Shown here: positions 16,979 to 25,719 of the stretch, in pieces
Layout: each line of letters opens with the position of its first letter
Numbering within the stretch: position 1 is the first letter of the stretch
Origin: CBDHEY01 sp965262305
GTDB taxonomy: Bacteria; Pseudomonadota; Gammaproteobacteria; Pseudomonadales; Cellvibrionaceae
Direction: 5' to 3'
Assembly: GCA_965262305.1 (NCBI GenBank)
Contig: CBDHEY010000002.1
Span: 806,001-870,000, forward strand
DNA length: 64,000 nt
Notes under the pieces: generated by a model
Database searches by the model: none
What the model saw: only the letters and a program-made list of their open reading frames with translations
Told to the model about the DNA's origin: nothing
Program-made: the position numbers and the translations under genes

Positions 16979-17992
16979 ATGAATATCGCGATAATCGGAG
17001 CTGGACTTGCTGGAATTACCGTTGCGAATAGACTTAGCGCAATGGGACTCAATGTGGATGTCTTTGAAAAATCCAGAGGTTTAGGTGGCCGCTTGGCGTC
17101 AAAACGTTTGGATTGGGGCACAATCGATATAGGGGCTCAATACTTCACGGCAAGAGATACTCGCTTTCAACATGAAGTTAAAAAATGGATTGAACATGAT
17201 GCTTGTGCACTTTGGGATTTTGCACCTTTTTCAGTAAAAGATGCTAATTTGATTCCTAGCGGGGACAATATTGAGCGATATGTTGGGCTTCCCTATATGA
17301 ACCAAATTGCACACTCTCTAAAAGGCGATTTTAGACTCATATTCGAATCTCGTGCAGAGCAGGTAATTCATTCAGAAAAAGGATACAAACTAAAGCTTGA
17401 TTGTGGTGCTATCACAGATGATTTTTACGATTGGCTTGTGGTCACCGCGCCTGCTGAACAATCTAAGGAGCTACTAAAATTTCATCGTTTGAGTGAAAGT
17501 ATAGCCGAAACGGTTCATGAACCTTGTTGGGCGCTAGCTTTAGCGACTAAAGGAAAAGTAGATAATAAAATTCAGGGTATTTTTGGCGATAATCTAGTTT
17601 CTTGGGTGTCTCGCTTGTCTTCGCGTCCGAGTTTTACCAAATCAAACGATTATGACGATTGTTGGATGTTGCATTTTTCCAGCGAGTGGTCAACCGTTAG
17701 TGGTAAGAGTGTAAAGAATGATATTCATCAGATTGGCTTTGATTGGTTAACAGGATTACTGGTCAGATATTGTAATACTGATTTATCGCTAATGAATAAC
17801 TACAGTCATTATTGGCGATTTGCGCGTACTATTAACCGAGAGAATTCACAATCCTTTTTGTTAGACGATTCTAGCCAAATTGCAGTGGTAGGCGATTGGT
17901 TAAACGGCGGTCGTGTAGAAGGAGCGTTTCTTTCCGCTCTAGAATTCACGGACCATTTTAGTAACATATATAACAATAAATTTCAAAAATAG
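16979..17992 (+). CDS. FAD-dependent oxidoreductase, renalase/amine-oxidase-like (COG3380)
   Basis: A 337-residue flavoprotein. The N-terminus is a textbook dinucleotide-binding fold (IAIIGAGLAGITVANRL, then an acidic end at DVFEKSRGLGGR). It is followed by GTIDIGAQYFTARD, typical of the bacterial renalase-like group. The C-terminus has the second FAD contact (IAVVGDWLNGGRVEGAFLSA). The enzyme probably oxidises a reduced nicotinamide-like or amine substrate. It starts 55 bp upstream of the photolyase gene, and similar flavoproteins are often neighbours of photolyase genes in marine Gammaproteobacteria. A role in flavin or light biology is therefore possible but unproven. Confidence 0.87.
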   Translation: MNIAIIGAGLAGITVANRLSAMGLNVDVFEKSRGLGGRLASKRLDWGTIDIGAQYFTARDTRFQHEVKKWIEHDACALWDFAPFSVKDANLIPSGDNIERYVGLPYMNQIAHSLKGDFRLIFESRAEQVIHSEKGYKLKLDCGAITDDFYDWLVVTAPAEQSKELLKFHRLSESIAETVHEPCWALALATKGKVDNKIQGIFGDNLVSWVSRLSSRPSFTKSNDYDDCWMLHFSSEWSTVSGKSVKNDIHQIGFDWLTGLLVRYCNTDLSLMNNYSHYWRFARTINRENSQSFLLDDSSQIAVVGDWLNGGRVEGAFLSALEFTDHFSNIYNNKFQK

Positions 17993-18047
17993 TATTAAAA
18001 AAAGTAGTAATATTTTTTATTGGAAAATATCTAAAAATTGGTTTTGA

Positions 18048-19610
18048 ATGCACCTAAATAAACAATATAAAACTTTACGGCTTATCTTGGGTGACCAACT
18101 TAATCGTCATCACAGTTGGTTTTCTAAACGTGATGATAGTATCTTATATGTCATTGCGGAGCTTAAACAAGAAACTGATTATGTTAAGCATCACATTCAA
18201 AAAATCTGTTCTTTCTTTGCTGCCATGTCTGTGTTTTACGAAGAATTACTTAGCTCTAATCATCATGTCTTATATTTGAATTTAGATGAAACATCTCGAT
18301 TTTCAGGTCTCGATGACGTAATACGGTCCTTGGCCAAACAATATTCAATAGAAGATTTTCAATACCAACGTCCAGATGAATATCGTTTGGTGCAAGAGTT
18401 AAGAGGCTTGGATCTTCCACTAGAAATTATAAAGAGTGAGTTTGATACAGAGCACTTTCTAATATCCTACGATGAAATACCAAACTATATTCGTGCAAAA
18501 CAGCATAATCGTATGGAAGTATTTTATCGCAAACTTCGTAGACGTTTTAATATCCTGATGCAGGATGGCGAGCCTATTGGTGAAAAATGGAATTATGACG
18601 AAAAAAATCGTGAAAAGATTAAAACAAAAGATTTTTCTTTAATACCCAAACCTTTAGTTTTTAAGAATCATATAAAGGAAATAAAAGATCGAATTGATCG
18701 AAACCAAGTTTCATATATTGGTGTTGGCGATGATACATTAATTTGGCCAATTTCAAGAGGTCAATCGCTAGAATTACTAAGTTACTTTTGTAAAGTATGC
18801 TTACCACAATTTGGGCGGTTCCAAGATGCTATGACAGGGCAGCATATTCATAGATGGAGCTTATTTCACTCACGCCTATCTTTTTCATTGAACTCGAAGA
18901 TGCTTAGTCCTAAAGAAGTTATCGATAAGGCAATTAAGTGTTATCAGGAATCAGAGGGCAAAATAAGCCTCTCTCAAATTGAAGGTTTTATACGGCAAAT
19001 TCTCGGTTGGCGAGAATACGTTCGGTGTGTTTATTGGGTTAATATGCCGGAATATGAAGTTCAAAACATGCTAGATGCAAAGCGTTCTTTACCAGGTTTC
19101 TTTTGGGATGCTGAAACCAATATGGAATGTTTAAAGCAAGCCATTCACCAATCTTTAGAGTATGCCTATGCGCATCATATTCAGCGATTAATGATTACTG
19201 GCAATTTTTGTCTGCTCTCGGGTATAGAACCTAGTCAAGTAGATGAGTGGTATTTGGGCATTTATGTCGACGCAATAGAATGGGTAGAAATGCCGAATAC
19301 AAGGGGAATGAGTCAGTTTGCAGATGGGGGGTGGGTAGCGACGAAACCTTATTCATCAGGTGGCAACTACATTAACAAGATGAGCGATTACTGCAAATCA
19401 TGTTCTTATAATATAAAAGAAAAGTCTACTGAAAATGCGTGCCCGATGAATAGTTTGTACTGGCGTTTTATGGATAAAAATCGATCTAATTTCGAAAGAA
19501 ATGCGCGTATTGGTATGGTTTATCGTAACTGGGATAAGCAATCTTTGCACGACCGGGATAAAATATTAGCGAGAGCTGAATGGTGTTTGGAAAATATAGA
19601 AAAACTTTGA
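18048..19610 (+). CDS. Iron-sulfur photolyase/cryptochrome, prokaryotic (6-4) type (PhrB/CryB-like)
   Basis: A 520-residue DNA photolyase-related protein (PF04244 type). The N-terminal antenna domain starts LRLILGDQLNRHHSWF. The FAD-binding helical domain contains GWREYVRCVYW and AYAHHIQRLMITGNF. Four cysteines at residues 361, 449, 452 and 465 have spacing 88-3-13. That matches the [4Fe-4S] ligands of Agrobacterium PhrB (Cys350, 438, 441, 454), the founding bacterial (6-4) photolyase. The enzyme should use blue light and FAD to reverse (6-4) photoproducts, or act as a photoreceptor. It follows the FAD oxidoreductase gene by 55 bp in one probable transcript. Confidence 0.95.
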   Translation: MHLNKQYKTLRLILGDQLNRHHSWFSKRDDSILYVIAELKQETDYVKHHIQKICSFFAAMSVFYEELLSSNHHVLYLNLDETSRFSGLDDVIRSLAKQYSIEDFQYQRPDEYRLVQELRGLDLPLEIIKSEFDTEHFLISYDEIPNYIRAKQHNRMEVFYRKLRRRFNILMQDGEPIGEKWNYDEKNREKIKTKDFSLIPKPLVFKNHIKEIKDRIDRNQVSYIGVGDDTLIWPISRGQSLELLSYFCKVCLPQFGRFQDAMTGQHIHRWSLFHSRLSFSLNSKMLSPKEVIDKAIKCYQESEGKISLSQIEGFIRQILGWREYVRCVYWVNMPEYEVQNMLDAKRSLPGFFWDAETNMECLKQAIHQSLEYAYAHHIQRLMITGNFCLLSGIEPSQVDEWYLGIYVDAIEWVEMPNTRGMSQFADGGWVATKPYSSGGNYINKMSDYCKSCSYNIKEKSTENACPMNSLYWRFMDKNRSNFERNARIGMVYRNWDKQSLHDRDKILARAEWCLENIEKL

Positions 19611-19679
19611 ATACAATAATATCCTAATAAAAATATTTCATTTTAATTAATCAATAACGGGAAAAAAGTCTTTGATTAG

Positions 19680-19850
19680 TTATCTTGCTTTAAGATTTTC
19701 CATCTCTTTTTGAATTTGCTCTGCTTCTTCTGTGAGTTCTGAATATCGACGAATATCACCATTGCGTTGCATATTCATAGCCTGTTCAAGCGTCTTTTCA
19801 TATTTTCTTTCAAGTTTTTTAATTGGGTCTGCTTTTAAAAACGAAAACAT
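19680..19850 (-). CDS. DUF6435-like small protein
   Basis: A 56-residue reverse-strand protein (ATG complement at 19848-19850, TAA at 19680). It begins MFSFLKADPIKKLERKYEKT and continues with an AMNMQRNGDIRRYSELTEEAEQI helix. This matches the conserved shape of the DUF6435 family, which is small, helical, highly charged and of unknown function. It is the last gene of a reverse-strand trio behind the DUF3080 and phosphatase genes, 57 bp from the DUF3080 stop. Confidence 0.8.
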   Translation of the reverse strand: MFSFLKADPIKKLERKYEKTLEQAMNMQRNGDIRRYSELTEEAEQIQKEMENLKAR

Positions 19851-19907
19851 TACAATTCCTCGGATATGTATTAATTTTTTTACGAGAGGCCTTTAAAATA
19901 AGATCAA

Positions 19908-20954
19908 CTAATTCTTTCGGTTGCCGGGTAAAAAACCACATTGATCTAAAAGCCTTTGCCATATTAATGTATGTGTTTCTATAGATAGATTAAATCTATT
20001 CCATTCGCTGTTTTTTGATAAATAGATTTCTTGCCAGAACTTGGTAAATTGCGGTGTTGGAGTGAGAATTTCTTGTATTTCATTAACTAACAATAAAACT
20101 TCTTTTGCATGCTGGTGGATCTTAGCTAATAATGGTTGTGTTTCGCCGATGTAGAATTTTAAAAATACATTGTGCACGATATCAAATTGCGGATTACTTT
20201 TTTGTTGATAACATAATGGTTTTTCATCCAAGCGATAACTGACTAAAGCGTCCGCCGTTTCAAGGTTCTGTATTGTCGCATTCATTGCTAATCGAAGTTG
20301 ACCTATATATTTTCCAAGAGACATTGTTTGGAATGCTTGCTTAAGTTTCGCGTCCTGTAATGTTGGTTGTTTCAACCAATAGAGTAAATATTCTAGTGCA
20401 TTGATCAACTCACTTGGCGGGTACCCAAGCTCTTCGACTGTTATTGGACGAGTTGCTGTTGAAAAAAGACTGCGTACATCTTCATCTGCAAATATCGCAT
20501 TCCAATTTAACTTCTTGTTATGTTTCTTTTTGTGCTCAATTGCCTCTGACAGCAGCTTAGATACGTTTTCTACATCGATATTTTCTCTTTTGCAATTTTC
20601 GGCTAGAACTAGAAATTCGTACTCGTAAAGCATTGAATGATAGCCACTCATTAACTTTCCAAGACTACTATTTTTATGGCCAATTAAACGCTGAAGTTCA
20701 CAATTAGATAACTGTAAAAATTGAAGTATATTGACTTTCAAGGGAGGGATTGTGTGGAGTATATCTGGTTTTTTGGGATAAGTGACTAGTTTTTCTCTCT
20801 CTATGTGAATGGATTGTTTTACTTTTAAGCTATTCGATAACCTGTAAAGATAATTATCGAAAATTTCTTGAGTAGCCTCTTCAGAGCCGCAAGCGGTCAA
20901 ACCAAACAAGCAGCAAATAAGAAATATAATTGTAGGGATATTTATTCTACACAT
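19908..20954 (-). CDS. DUF3080 family lipoprotein
   Basis: A 348-residue protein with a lipoprotein signal: hydrophobic residues 7-18, then LTAC with the acylated Cys at 22. The body is helical and contains the LQLSNCELQRLIGHKNSSLGK and GYHSMLYEYEFL segments characteristic of DUF3080, a family found mainly in marine Gammaproteobacteria with unknown role. Its start overlaps the end of the histidine phosphatase gene by 8 bp, so the two are translationally coupled. In this window it lies between two photolyase-family genes. Confidence 0.85.
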   Translation of the reverse strand: MCRINIPTIIFLICCLFGLTACGSEEATQEIFDNYLYRLSNSLKVKQSIHIEREKLVTYPKKPDILHTIPPLKVNILQFLQLSNCELQRLIGHKNSSLGKLMSGYHSMLYEYEFLVLAENCKRENIDVENVSKLLSEAIEHKKKHNKKLNWNAIFADEDVRSLFSTATRPITVEELGYPPSELINALEYLLYWLKQPTLQDAKLKQAFQTMSLGKYIGQLRLAMNATIQNLETADALVSYRLDEKPLCYQQKSNPQFDIVHNVFLKFYIGETQPLLAKIHQHAKEVLLLVNEIQEILTPTPQFTKFWQEIYLSKNSEWNRFNLSIETHTLIWQRLLDQCGFLPGNRKN

Positions 20955-21579
20955 CTGTTCGTATTCGGGACATTACGCGAATGCTATTTTGCTTATCTAT
21001 TTCAATAACAATCAGTTCACCGGATTCAGGAAATACGCCGGTCAGGGCTGTAATATTAACTTGGTGCGTAACTAGAATTACAGGATGTTTTTTCTCTGTA
21101 GTGGTTTTGATGAGCCAATGCGTTAAATCTTGGGTCTGCTGTTCTTCTAAAGAAAAATTTTGAAAAAACGAATTTATAACAGGTAGATCAGTGGCTTCCC
21201 CAAAATCAAGTAGTCGAGCCGTTTCCCTGCAGCGGCACCACTGGCTCGTGTAAACCTGCGCATTGTTAATTCCGCTGCTTTTGAGTCGTTGACCAATATA
21301 AGCGGCTTGTTTTCGTCCAAGTTCAGATAAATTGCGCTGTGTTTCACAATGATTGATATCGAAGTTCGCGGGATCACCAGTGCCAGGGGCTAGAGCATGT
21401 CTGAGCAAAACCACGTATTCACCCTTAGATAGTTTACTCACCAATTCAGGTGTTAAAAGGAAGTCGTTTTTCTCTCTGAAAGTAGTTTCTGCCACCACAA
21501 TACCTGTAAATACTAGCATCAAGACAATTAAAAGGTGTTTCAATTTGCATAATATTTTTACTAATTTCTTTCTATTCAT
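20947..21579 (-). CDS. Exported histidine phosphatase superfamily protein
   Basis: A 210-residue protein with an N-terminal hydrophobic segment (about 13-31, ending VVAET), which indicates export or anchoring. The catalytic motif is LLRHALAPG (RHA in place of the usual RHG). It is followed by NLSELGRKQAAYIGQRL, by CRCRETARLLDFG and by the second catalytic His in ILVTHQVNI. Such branch-2-like enzymes remove phosphate from varied substrates. First gene of the reverse-strand trio, divergent from the DASH cryptochrome with 63 bp between start codons. Confidence 0.87.
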   Translation of the reverse strand: MNRKKLVKILCKLKHLLIVLMLVFTGIVVAETTFREKNDFLLTPELVSKLSKGEYVVLLRHALAPGTGDPANFDINHCETQRNLSELGRKQAAYIGQRLKSSGINNAQVYTSQWCRCRETARLLDFGEATDLPVINSFFQNFSLEEQQTQDLTHWLIKTTTEKKHPVILVTHQVNITALTGVFPESGELIVIEIDKQNSIRVMSRIRTDV

Positions 21580-21642
21580 GATCTGGTTTTCGCCAATTCC
21601 GTAAAAAACTCTGTTGATAAATTCAAGAAAGCGCAGTTTTTA

Positions 21643-22983
21643 ATGAATGGTACGCAAATATATCAAACAGGATTGCTCTGGTTCACTAATGATTTAAGAC
21701 TCGATGATAACCTAACATTATTACGCGCTTCTCAAAAAAGTATTAGTCTAGTTTGTGTCTACGTGATTGATCCAGAGTGGTTCCAACCGAATCGTTACAG
21801 TTTGAGATCAATGGGTGATGCCCGCTGGAAATTTTTACTCGACACGCTAAAGGATCTAAAAAATGCTTTAGAAAAGCTTAATCAAACATTACTTATCATC
21901 TACGATTCTCCGGTTAAGGCATTATCAGAACTCATATTAAAACATCATATTGAAGTAATCTATCGGTCAGAAAATGCTGGCTTTTACGAGAATCAGCAAT
22001 GGAAGTTACTGAAAAGAAATTGTTCGGGCATAGCATTTGAGTCATTCCCAACATCTACATTGTATTCTTCTTCAAGCCTGCCCTTAGATATTTGCCTTTT
22101 AAAAGACGGGATAAGCTTTACAAGGTTTCGCAAGTTTGTTGAGCCGGTGAAACCTGACTATGTTTTAGAAAAACCGGCATATTTACCTCCTACTTCAAAA
22201 GACATTAATTTCTCGATTCCACATCTCCCGAAATATCCAAAATATGATGGTAAAAGCGACTTTGTAGGAGGAGCCACTGAAGGTAACAAACGTATAAAGG
22301 AATATTTTGGTGGCTATTTACCCAGTAACTACAAAAACGTAAGAAACTCTTTGGACGGCTGGAGTAATTCGACCAAATTCTCCCCTTGGTTGGCTAATGG
22401 TTCAATTTCTGTCCGAGAGGTTTTTCGGGCATTGGAAGAGTACCAGAACAATATTGAGCGCAATGAATCAACATATTGGATCGGTTTCGAATTACTTTGG
22501 AGAGAGTACTTTCATTGGTTTTCTCTTGCAAATAACAAAAAACTATTTTCTAAAAATGGAATTAAGGATAAAAACTTATTAACAAGTTTTTATCCAGAAC
22601 GTTTTAAACTTTGGTGCAGTGGTTGTACTCCATACCCGTTAGTTAATGCGTGCATGAATCAGCTTAATCAAACCGGATTCATGTCGAATAGAGGTCGCCA
22701 AATAACGGCGAGTTGCTTAGTTAATGAATTTAGCGTTGATTGGCGATATGGTGCGGCGTATTTTGAGCAACAACTTATTGATTATGATGTTGCTACTAAT
22801 TGGGGGAACTGGCAATACCTTGCGGGAGCTGGCACAGACCCCCGTGGAAAGAGGCATTTCGATATCGATAAGCAAACCCAACTCTACGACGCAAACGGTG
22901 ATTTTATACAAAAATGGAATGGAGAAAACGACACTTATTTATTAGATTCTGTCGATGCCGCAGATTGGCCAATCTGTTCATAG
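21643..22983 (+). CDS. DASH-type cryptochrome/photolyase
   Basis: A 446-residue FAD protein. The N-terminal photolyase domain begins GLLWFTNDLRLDDN. The C-terminal FAD domain has FELLWREYFHWF and MSNRGRQITASCL. DYDVATNWGNWQYLAGAGTD and the RHFDIDKQ ending are typical of CRY-DASH. DASH proteins repair cyclobutane dimers in single-stranded or loop DNA and may have photoreceptor roles. The second photolyase-type gene in the island, chemically distinct from the Fe-S one upstream (no four-cysteine cluster). Divergent from the phosphatase-DUF3080-DUF6435 trio. Confidence 0.95.
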   Translation: MNGTQIYQTGLLWFTNDLRLDDNLTLLRASQKSISLVCVYVIDPEWFQPNRYSLRSMGDARWKFLLDTLKDLKNALEKLNQTLLIIYDSPVKALSELILKHHIEVIYRSENAGFYENQQWKLLKRNCSGIAFESFPTSTLYSSSSLPLDICLLKDGISFTRFRKFVEPVKPDYVLEKPAYLPPTSKDINFSIPHLPKYPKYDGKSDFVGGATEGNKRIKEYFGGYLPSNYKNVRNSLDGWSNSTKFSPWLANGSISVREVFRALEEYQNNIERNESTYWIGFELLWREYFHWFSLANNKKLFSKNGIKDKNLLTSFYPERFKLWCSGCTPYPLVNACMNQLNQTGFMSNRGRQITASCLVNEFSVDWRYGAAYFEQQLIDYDVATNWGNWQYLAGAGTDPRGKRHFDIDKQTQLYDANGDFIQKWNGENDTYLLDSVDAADWPICS

Positions 22984-23022
22984 TATCTAAACCTAAATTA
23001 ATTTTCTAAAGATAAATGATAT

Positions 23023-23187
23023 ATGTTAAATCAAGATAAAAGCAAAAATACCCAATTGGATTTCATACGTAAAGAAGGTCAGAGCAGGTTGCCATGTCGA
23101 GGCTGCACACCAAATTGTCAATACTTGACTCGCTGCAATGGTAAACCTTGGCGGCTAAACCAAGAAATCGCTCTGACAAAAGATTGA
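23023..23187 (+). CDS. 54-residue four-cysteine miniprotein
   Basis: A short frame starting 39 bp after the DASH gene stop. It encodes 54 residues with C25-x2-C28-x3-C32-x5-C38 followed by GKPWRL. The compact cysteine set suggests a small zinc- or iron-binding fold. The basic flanks would suit a nucleic-acid or protein contact. I recognise no named family with certainty. Lying between the DASH photolyase and the radical-SAM repair gene, with the same orientation, it could be an accessory to either. The clustered Cys residues and good spacing make chance less likely. Confidence 0.6.
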   Translation: MLNQDKSKNTQLDFIRKEGQSRLPCRGCTPNCQYLTRCNGKPWRLNQEIALTKD

Positions 23188-23253
23188 TTTATTAGAGTAA
23201 AGCTTTAATGCTGATTTGAGAATTGATTTGGCTATTTCATTAATAGTTGTATA

Positions 23254-23273
23254 TACTGTGTTTAAATACAGTA
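23254..23273 (+). promoter_or_regulatory. LexA (SOS) box upstream of the radical-SAM repair gene
   Basis: TACTGTGTTTAAATACAGTA contains the exact CTGT-N8-ACAG core (23256-23271) of the gammaproteobacterial LexA operator with AT-rich centre and symmetric flanks. One base pair breaks full symmetry. It ends 16 bp before the start codon at 23290, a normal position for repression. Confidence 0.8.
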
Positions 23274-23289
23274 TTTTAAATGACAATCT

Positions 23290-24570
23290 ATGAATCTAAA
23301 TCGCAAATTAGTCATACTTGCTGACGCTGCTAAATATGATGCTTCTTGTGCAAGTAGTGGTTCTATTAAGCGAGATTCTCGGTCAGGAAAAGGTGTTGGC
23401 TCAACATCAGGTGGAATGGGTATCTGTCATAGCTATGCCCCTGATGGTCGTTGCATTTCGCTACTTAAAATATTGCTAACTAATTTTTGTATTTATGATT
23501 GTAGTTACTGTGTTAATCGGGCGTCTAGCCATGTTGAGCGAGCTCGCTTTACTGTAGATGAAGTAGTCAAACTTACTCTTGATTTTTACAAACGTAATTA
23601 TATCGAAGGCTTGTTTTTGAGTTCGGGGATTATTCAATCTTCTGACTACACAATGGAACAGCTGGTTGAGGTTGCTCGAACACTAAGACAAACTTTTGAT
23701 TTTCGCGGTTATATTCATTTGAAAACTATTCCTGACGCGAGTACCGAATTGCTAAAACTAGCAGGTTTGTATGCGGATCGGTTGAGTATCAATATTGAAT
23801 TACCATCGAAACAGTCTTTAAAACGCTTTGCTCCAGAGAAAGATCCAGACACAATTAATCGGTCGATGAGTGAGCTTAAAGAGCATATTGACGAGTCGAA
23901 GGAAAGTCGTAAGCGAGTAAAAACAGCGAGTTCTATTGCACAGAAAAAGACAACAAGAAAGAATAAATTTGTCTACTCTCCTGCGGGCCAGAGCACTCAA
24001 ATGATTGTTGGAGCAGATAATTCTTCTGACAAAAAGATTCTTGTATTGGCAAATCATCTATACGGAAAATATCAAATGCGCAGAGTCTACTACTCTGCCT
24101 TTAGCCCTATACCTGATTCGACCAAATCATTACCTTTAATATCACCACCATTGTTGCGAGAGCATCGCTTATATCAGGCTGACTGGCTATTACGATTTTA
24201 TGGTTTTTCCGTCGAAGAAATTAGCGGTAATAATTCTGAACAACCTGGAATGCTAGATCTTGATGTTGATCCAAAACTCTCTTGGGCTTTACGTAATCGA
24301 GACGTTTTCCCGGTCAATCTCAACACTGCTAGTCGGGAATTTTTGTTGCGAGTACCGGGAATTGGCGCAATTGGAGCCAGTCGTATAATTCAATCTCGAC
24401 GTTTCAAGCGATTGCGCTATCACGATCTTAATAAATGTGGAATTTCGTTAAAGAAAATTTCTCCATTTATTGAAGTCATGGACTATAAGCCAGAAAGGAC
24501 TTTTTTAGACTCTGAAAATTTGAAGAGTAATTTCGTTAAAAAAGAAGTTACCCAACTATCTTTGTTCTAG
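23290..24570 (+). CDS. Putative DNA modification/repair radical-SAM protein (TIGR03916-like)
   Basis: A 426-residue radical-SAM enzyme. The [4Fe-4S]-SAM motif is CX3CX2C at Cys67, 71 and 74 (TNFCIYDCSYC). It is preceded by the family-typical N-terminus KLVILADAAKYDASCASSG and CHSYAPDGRC. The C-terminal third has a helix-hairpin-helix DNA-binding motif (RVPGIGAIGASRIIQSRR). This family is normally partnered with a DUF4130 protein, often fused to the uracil-DNA-binding enzyme UdgX, which is the gene order here. The LexA box upstream supports a role in DNA damage. The exact substrate is not established for the family. Confidence 0.92.
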   Translation: MNLNRKLVILADAAKYDASCASSGSIKRDSRSGKGVGSTSGGMGICHSYAPDGRCISLLKILLTNFCIYDCSYCVNRASSHVERARFTVDEVVKLTLDFYKRNYIEGLFLSSGIIQSSDYTMEQLVEVARTLRQTFDFRGYIHLKTIPDASTELLKLAGLYADRLSINIELPSKQSLKRFAPEKDPDTINRSMSELKEHIDESKESRKRVKTASSIAQKKTTRKNKFVYSPAGQSTQMIVGADNSSDKKILVLANHLYGKYQMRRVYYSAFSPIPDSTKSLPLISPPLLREHRLYQADWLLRFYGFSVEEISGNNSEQPGMLDLDVDPKLSWALRNRDVFPVNLNTASREFLLRVPGIGAIGASRIIQSRRFKRLRYHDLNKCGISLKKISPFIEVMDYKPERTFLDSENLKSNFVKKEVTQLSLF

Positions 24571-24591
24571 ATAAAACTCTAAGTGAAAAGC

Positions 24592-25440
24592 ATGTACGTT
24601 GTTGTGGCACCAAATTTTGACCAATGGCGTAAAAATGCCAGAGAGCTCTTAAAAAGAAATGTGTCTCCTCATTTAGTGACATGGGAACAAGAGAAACAAA
24701 AAAGTTTAATCGGGGATATGGGTGAAGATTTTTTATCTCTCGAGATAAGATTGCCTCACCCTAATATTTCCCGTGATTTTTTTCAATTAGCTAAAATAGT
24801 ATCCTGTTATCGCGATTCTAATCGCTGGGCATTGCTTTATAGTGTTGCATGGCGATTAATCTACGAGGATAAGAGATTACTTCAGTTTAAGGTTGATCCA
24901 CAAATTTTACGTTTTTACTCGATGTACAAAGCTGTATGCAGAGACAGACACAAAATGGAGGCATTTGTCCGGTTCAGATTAGTGAGTACACCTGATTTAG
25001 ATGGAGAATATTTTGTAGCTTGGTTCGAACCAGATCATTTTATCTTACCCATTACAGCCCCTTTTTTTATGAAACGTTTCAATAACATGCATTGGTCAAT
25101 ATTAACTCCCGACGCCTGTGTGCAATGGAATCAAGAGGAAATGCTATATTCAAAAGGTGTTTCTGAAGCGCCTCGTTTAGAGGATGAGTTAGAAAGCTTG
25201 TGGCGTGATTATTATGCAAATATATTTAATCCTGCGCGTCTTAAACTTAAAGCAATGCAAAGTGAGATGCCAAAAAAATATTGGGTAAACTTACCTGAAT
25301 CCTCTTTGATTGACGAGTTGACAAGGAATGCAGTGAATCGCACCGAAAGTATGATTGAAAAAACGTCAACAGAGTCTTGGAGTAAAACTTCAAAATCTAG
25401 CTTTGTGAAGGACAAGCAAAAACTACTTAGGCATAGGTAA
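24592..25440 (+). CDS. DUF4130/TIGR03915 family protein, without a UdgX domain
   Basis: About 282 residues. I start at ATG 24592 (MYVVVAPNF); a GTG at 24583 in the same frame is an alternative. The body matches the partner domain of the repair radical-SAM enzyme: FQLAKIVSCYRDSNRWALLYSVAWRL, KMEAFVRFRLV, YFVAWFEPDHFI, FNNMHWSILTPD and, late, FNPARLKLKAMQSEMPKKYW. In many bacteria a UdgX uracil-DNA glycosylase-like domain is fused after this point. Here the protein stops after a short basic Ser/Lys-rich tail and no UdgX sequence follows. It lies 21 bp after the radical-SAM gene, so it should share the SOS-controlled transcript. Confidence 0.88.
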   Translation: MYVVVAPNFDQWRKNARELLKRNVSPHLVTWEQEKQKSLIGDMGEDFLSLEIRLPHPNISRDFFQLAKIVSCYRDSNRWALLYSVAWRLIYEDKRLLQFKVDPQILRFYSMYKAVCRDRHKMEAFVRFRLVSTPDLDGEYFVAWFEPDHFILPITAPFFMKRFNNMHWSILTPDACVQWNQEEMLYSKGVSEAPRLEDELESLWRDYYANIFNPARLKLKAMQSEMPKKYWVNLPESSLIDELTRNAVNRTESMIEKTSTESWSKTSKSSFVKDKQKLLRHR

Positions 25441-25719
25441 ATTTTATATGGATTCGCAAAAATAGTGATGTCTATTCTTTTCTCTCTTAATAATGTAATA
25501 ATTAATTTTTTATAAATTAATCAAATAGAAATATTAATTTCATAAATAGTTTTTTTTCTCCTTTGTAAAAATACCTTCAAATAAAATTCATTTTTAAAAT
25601 TGTCCCCTTTTTATTCTTCTTCCAGTTTGGGTTTAGGTAGTCTTAATAAAATGACATTTTTGGACTACGCAATAAATTTATAAATAACAAATTCACTTGT
25701 TCAAATTTAAGGTATAACT

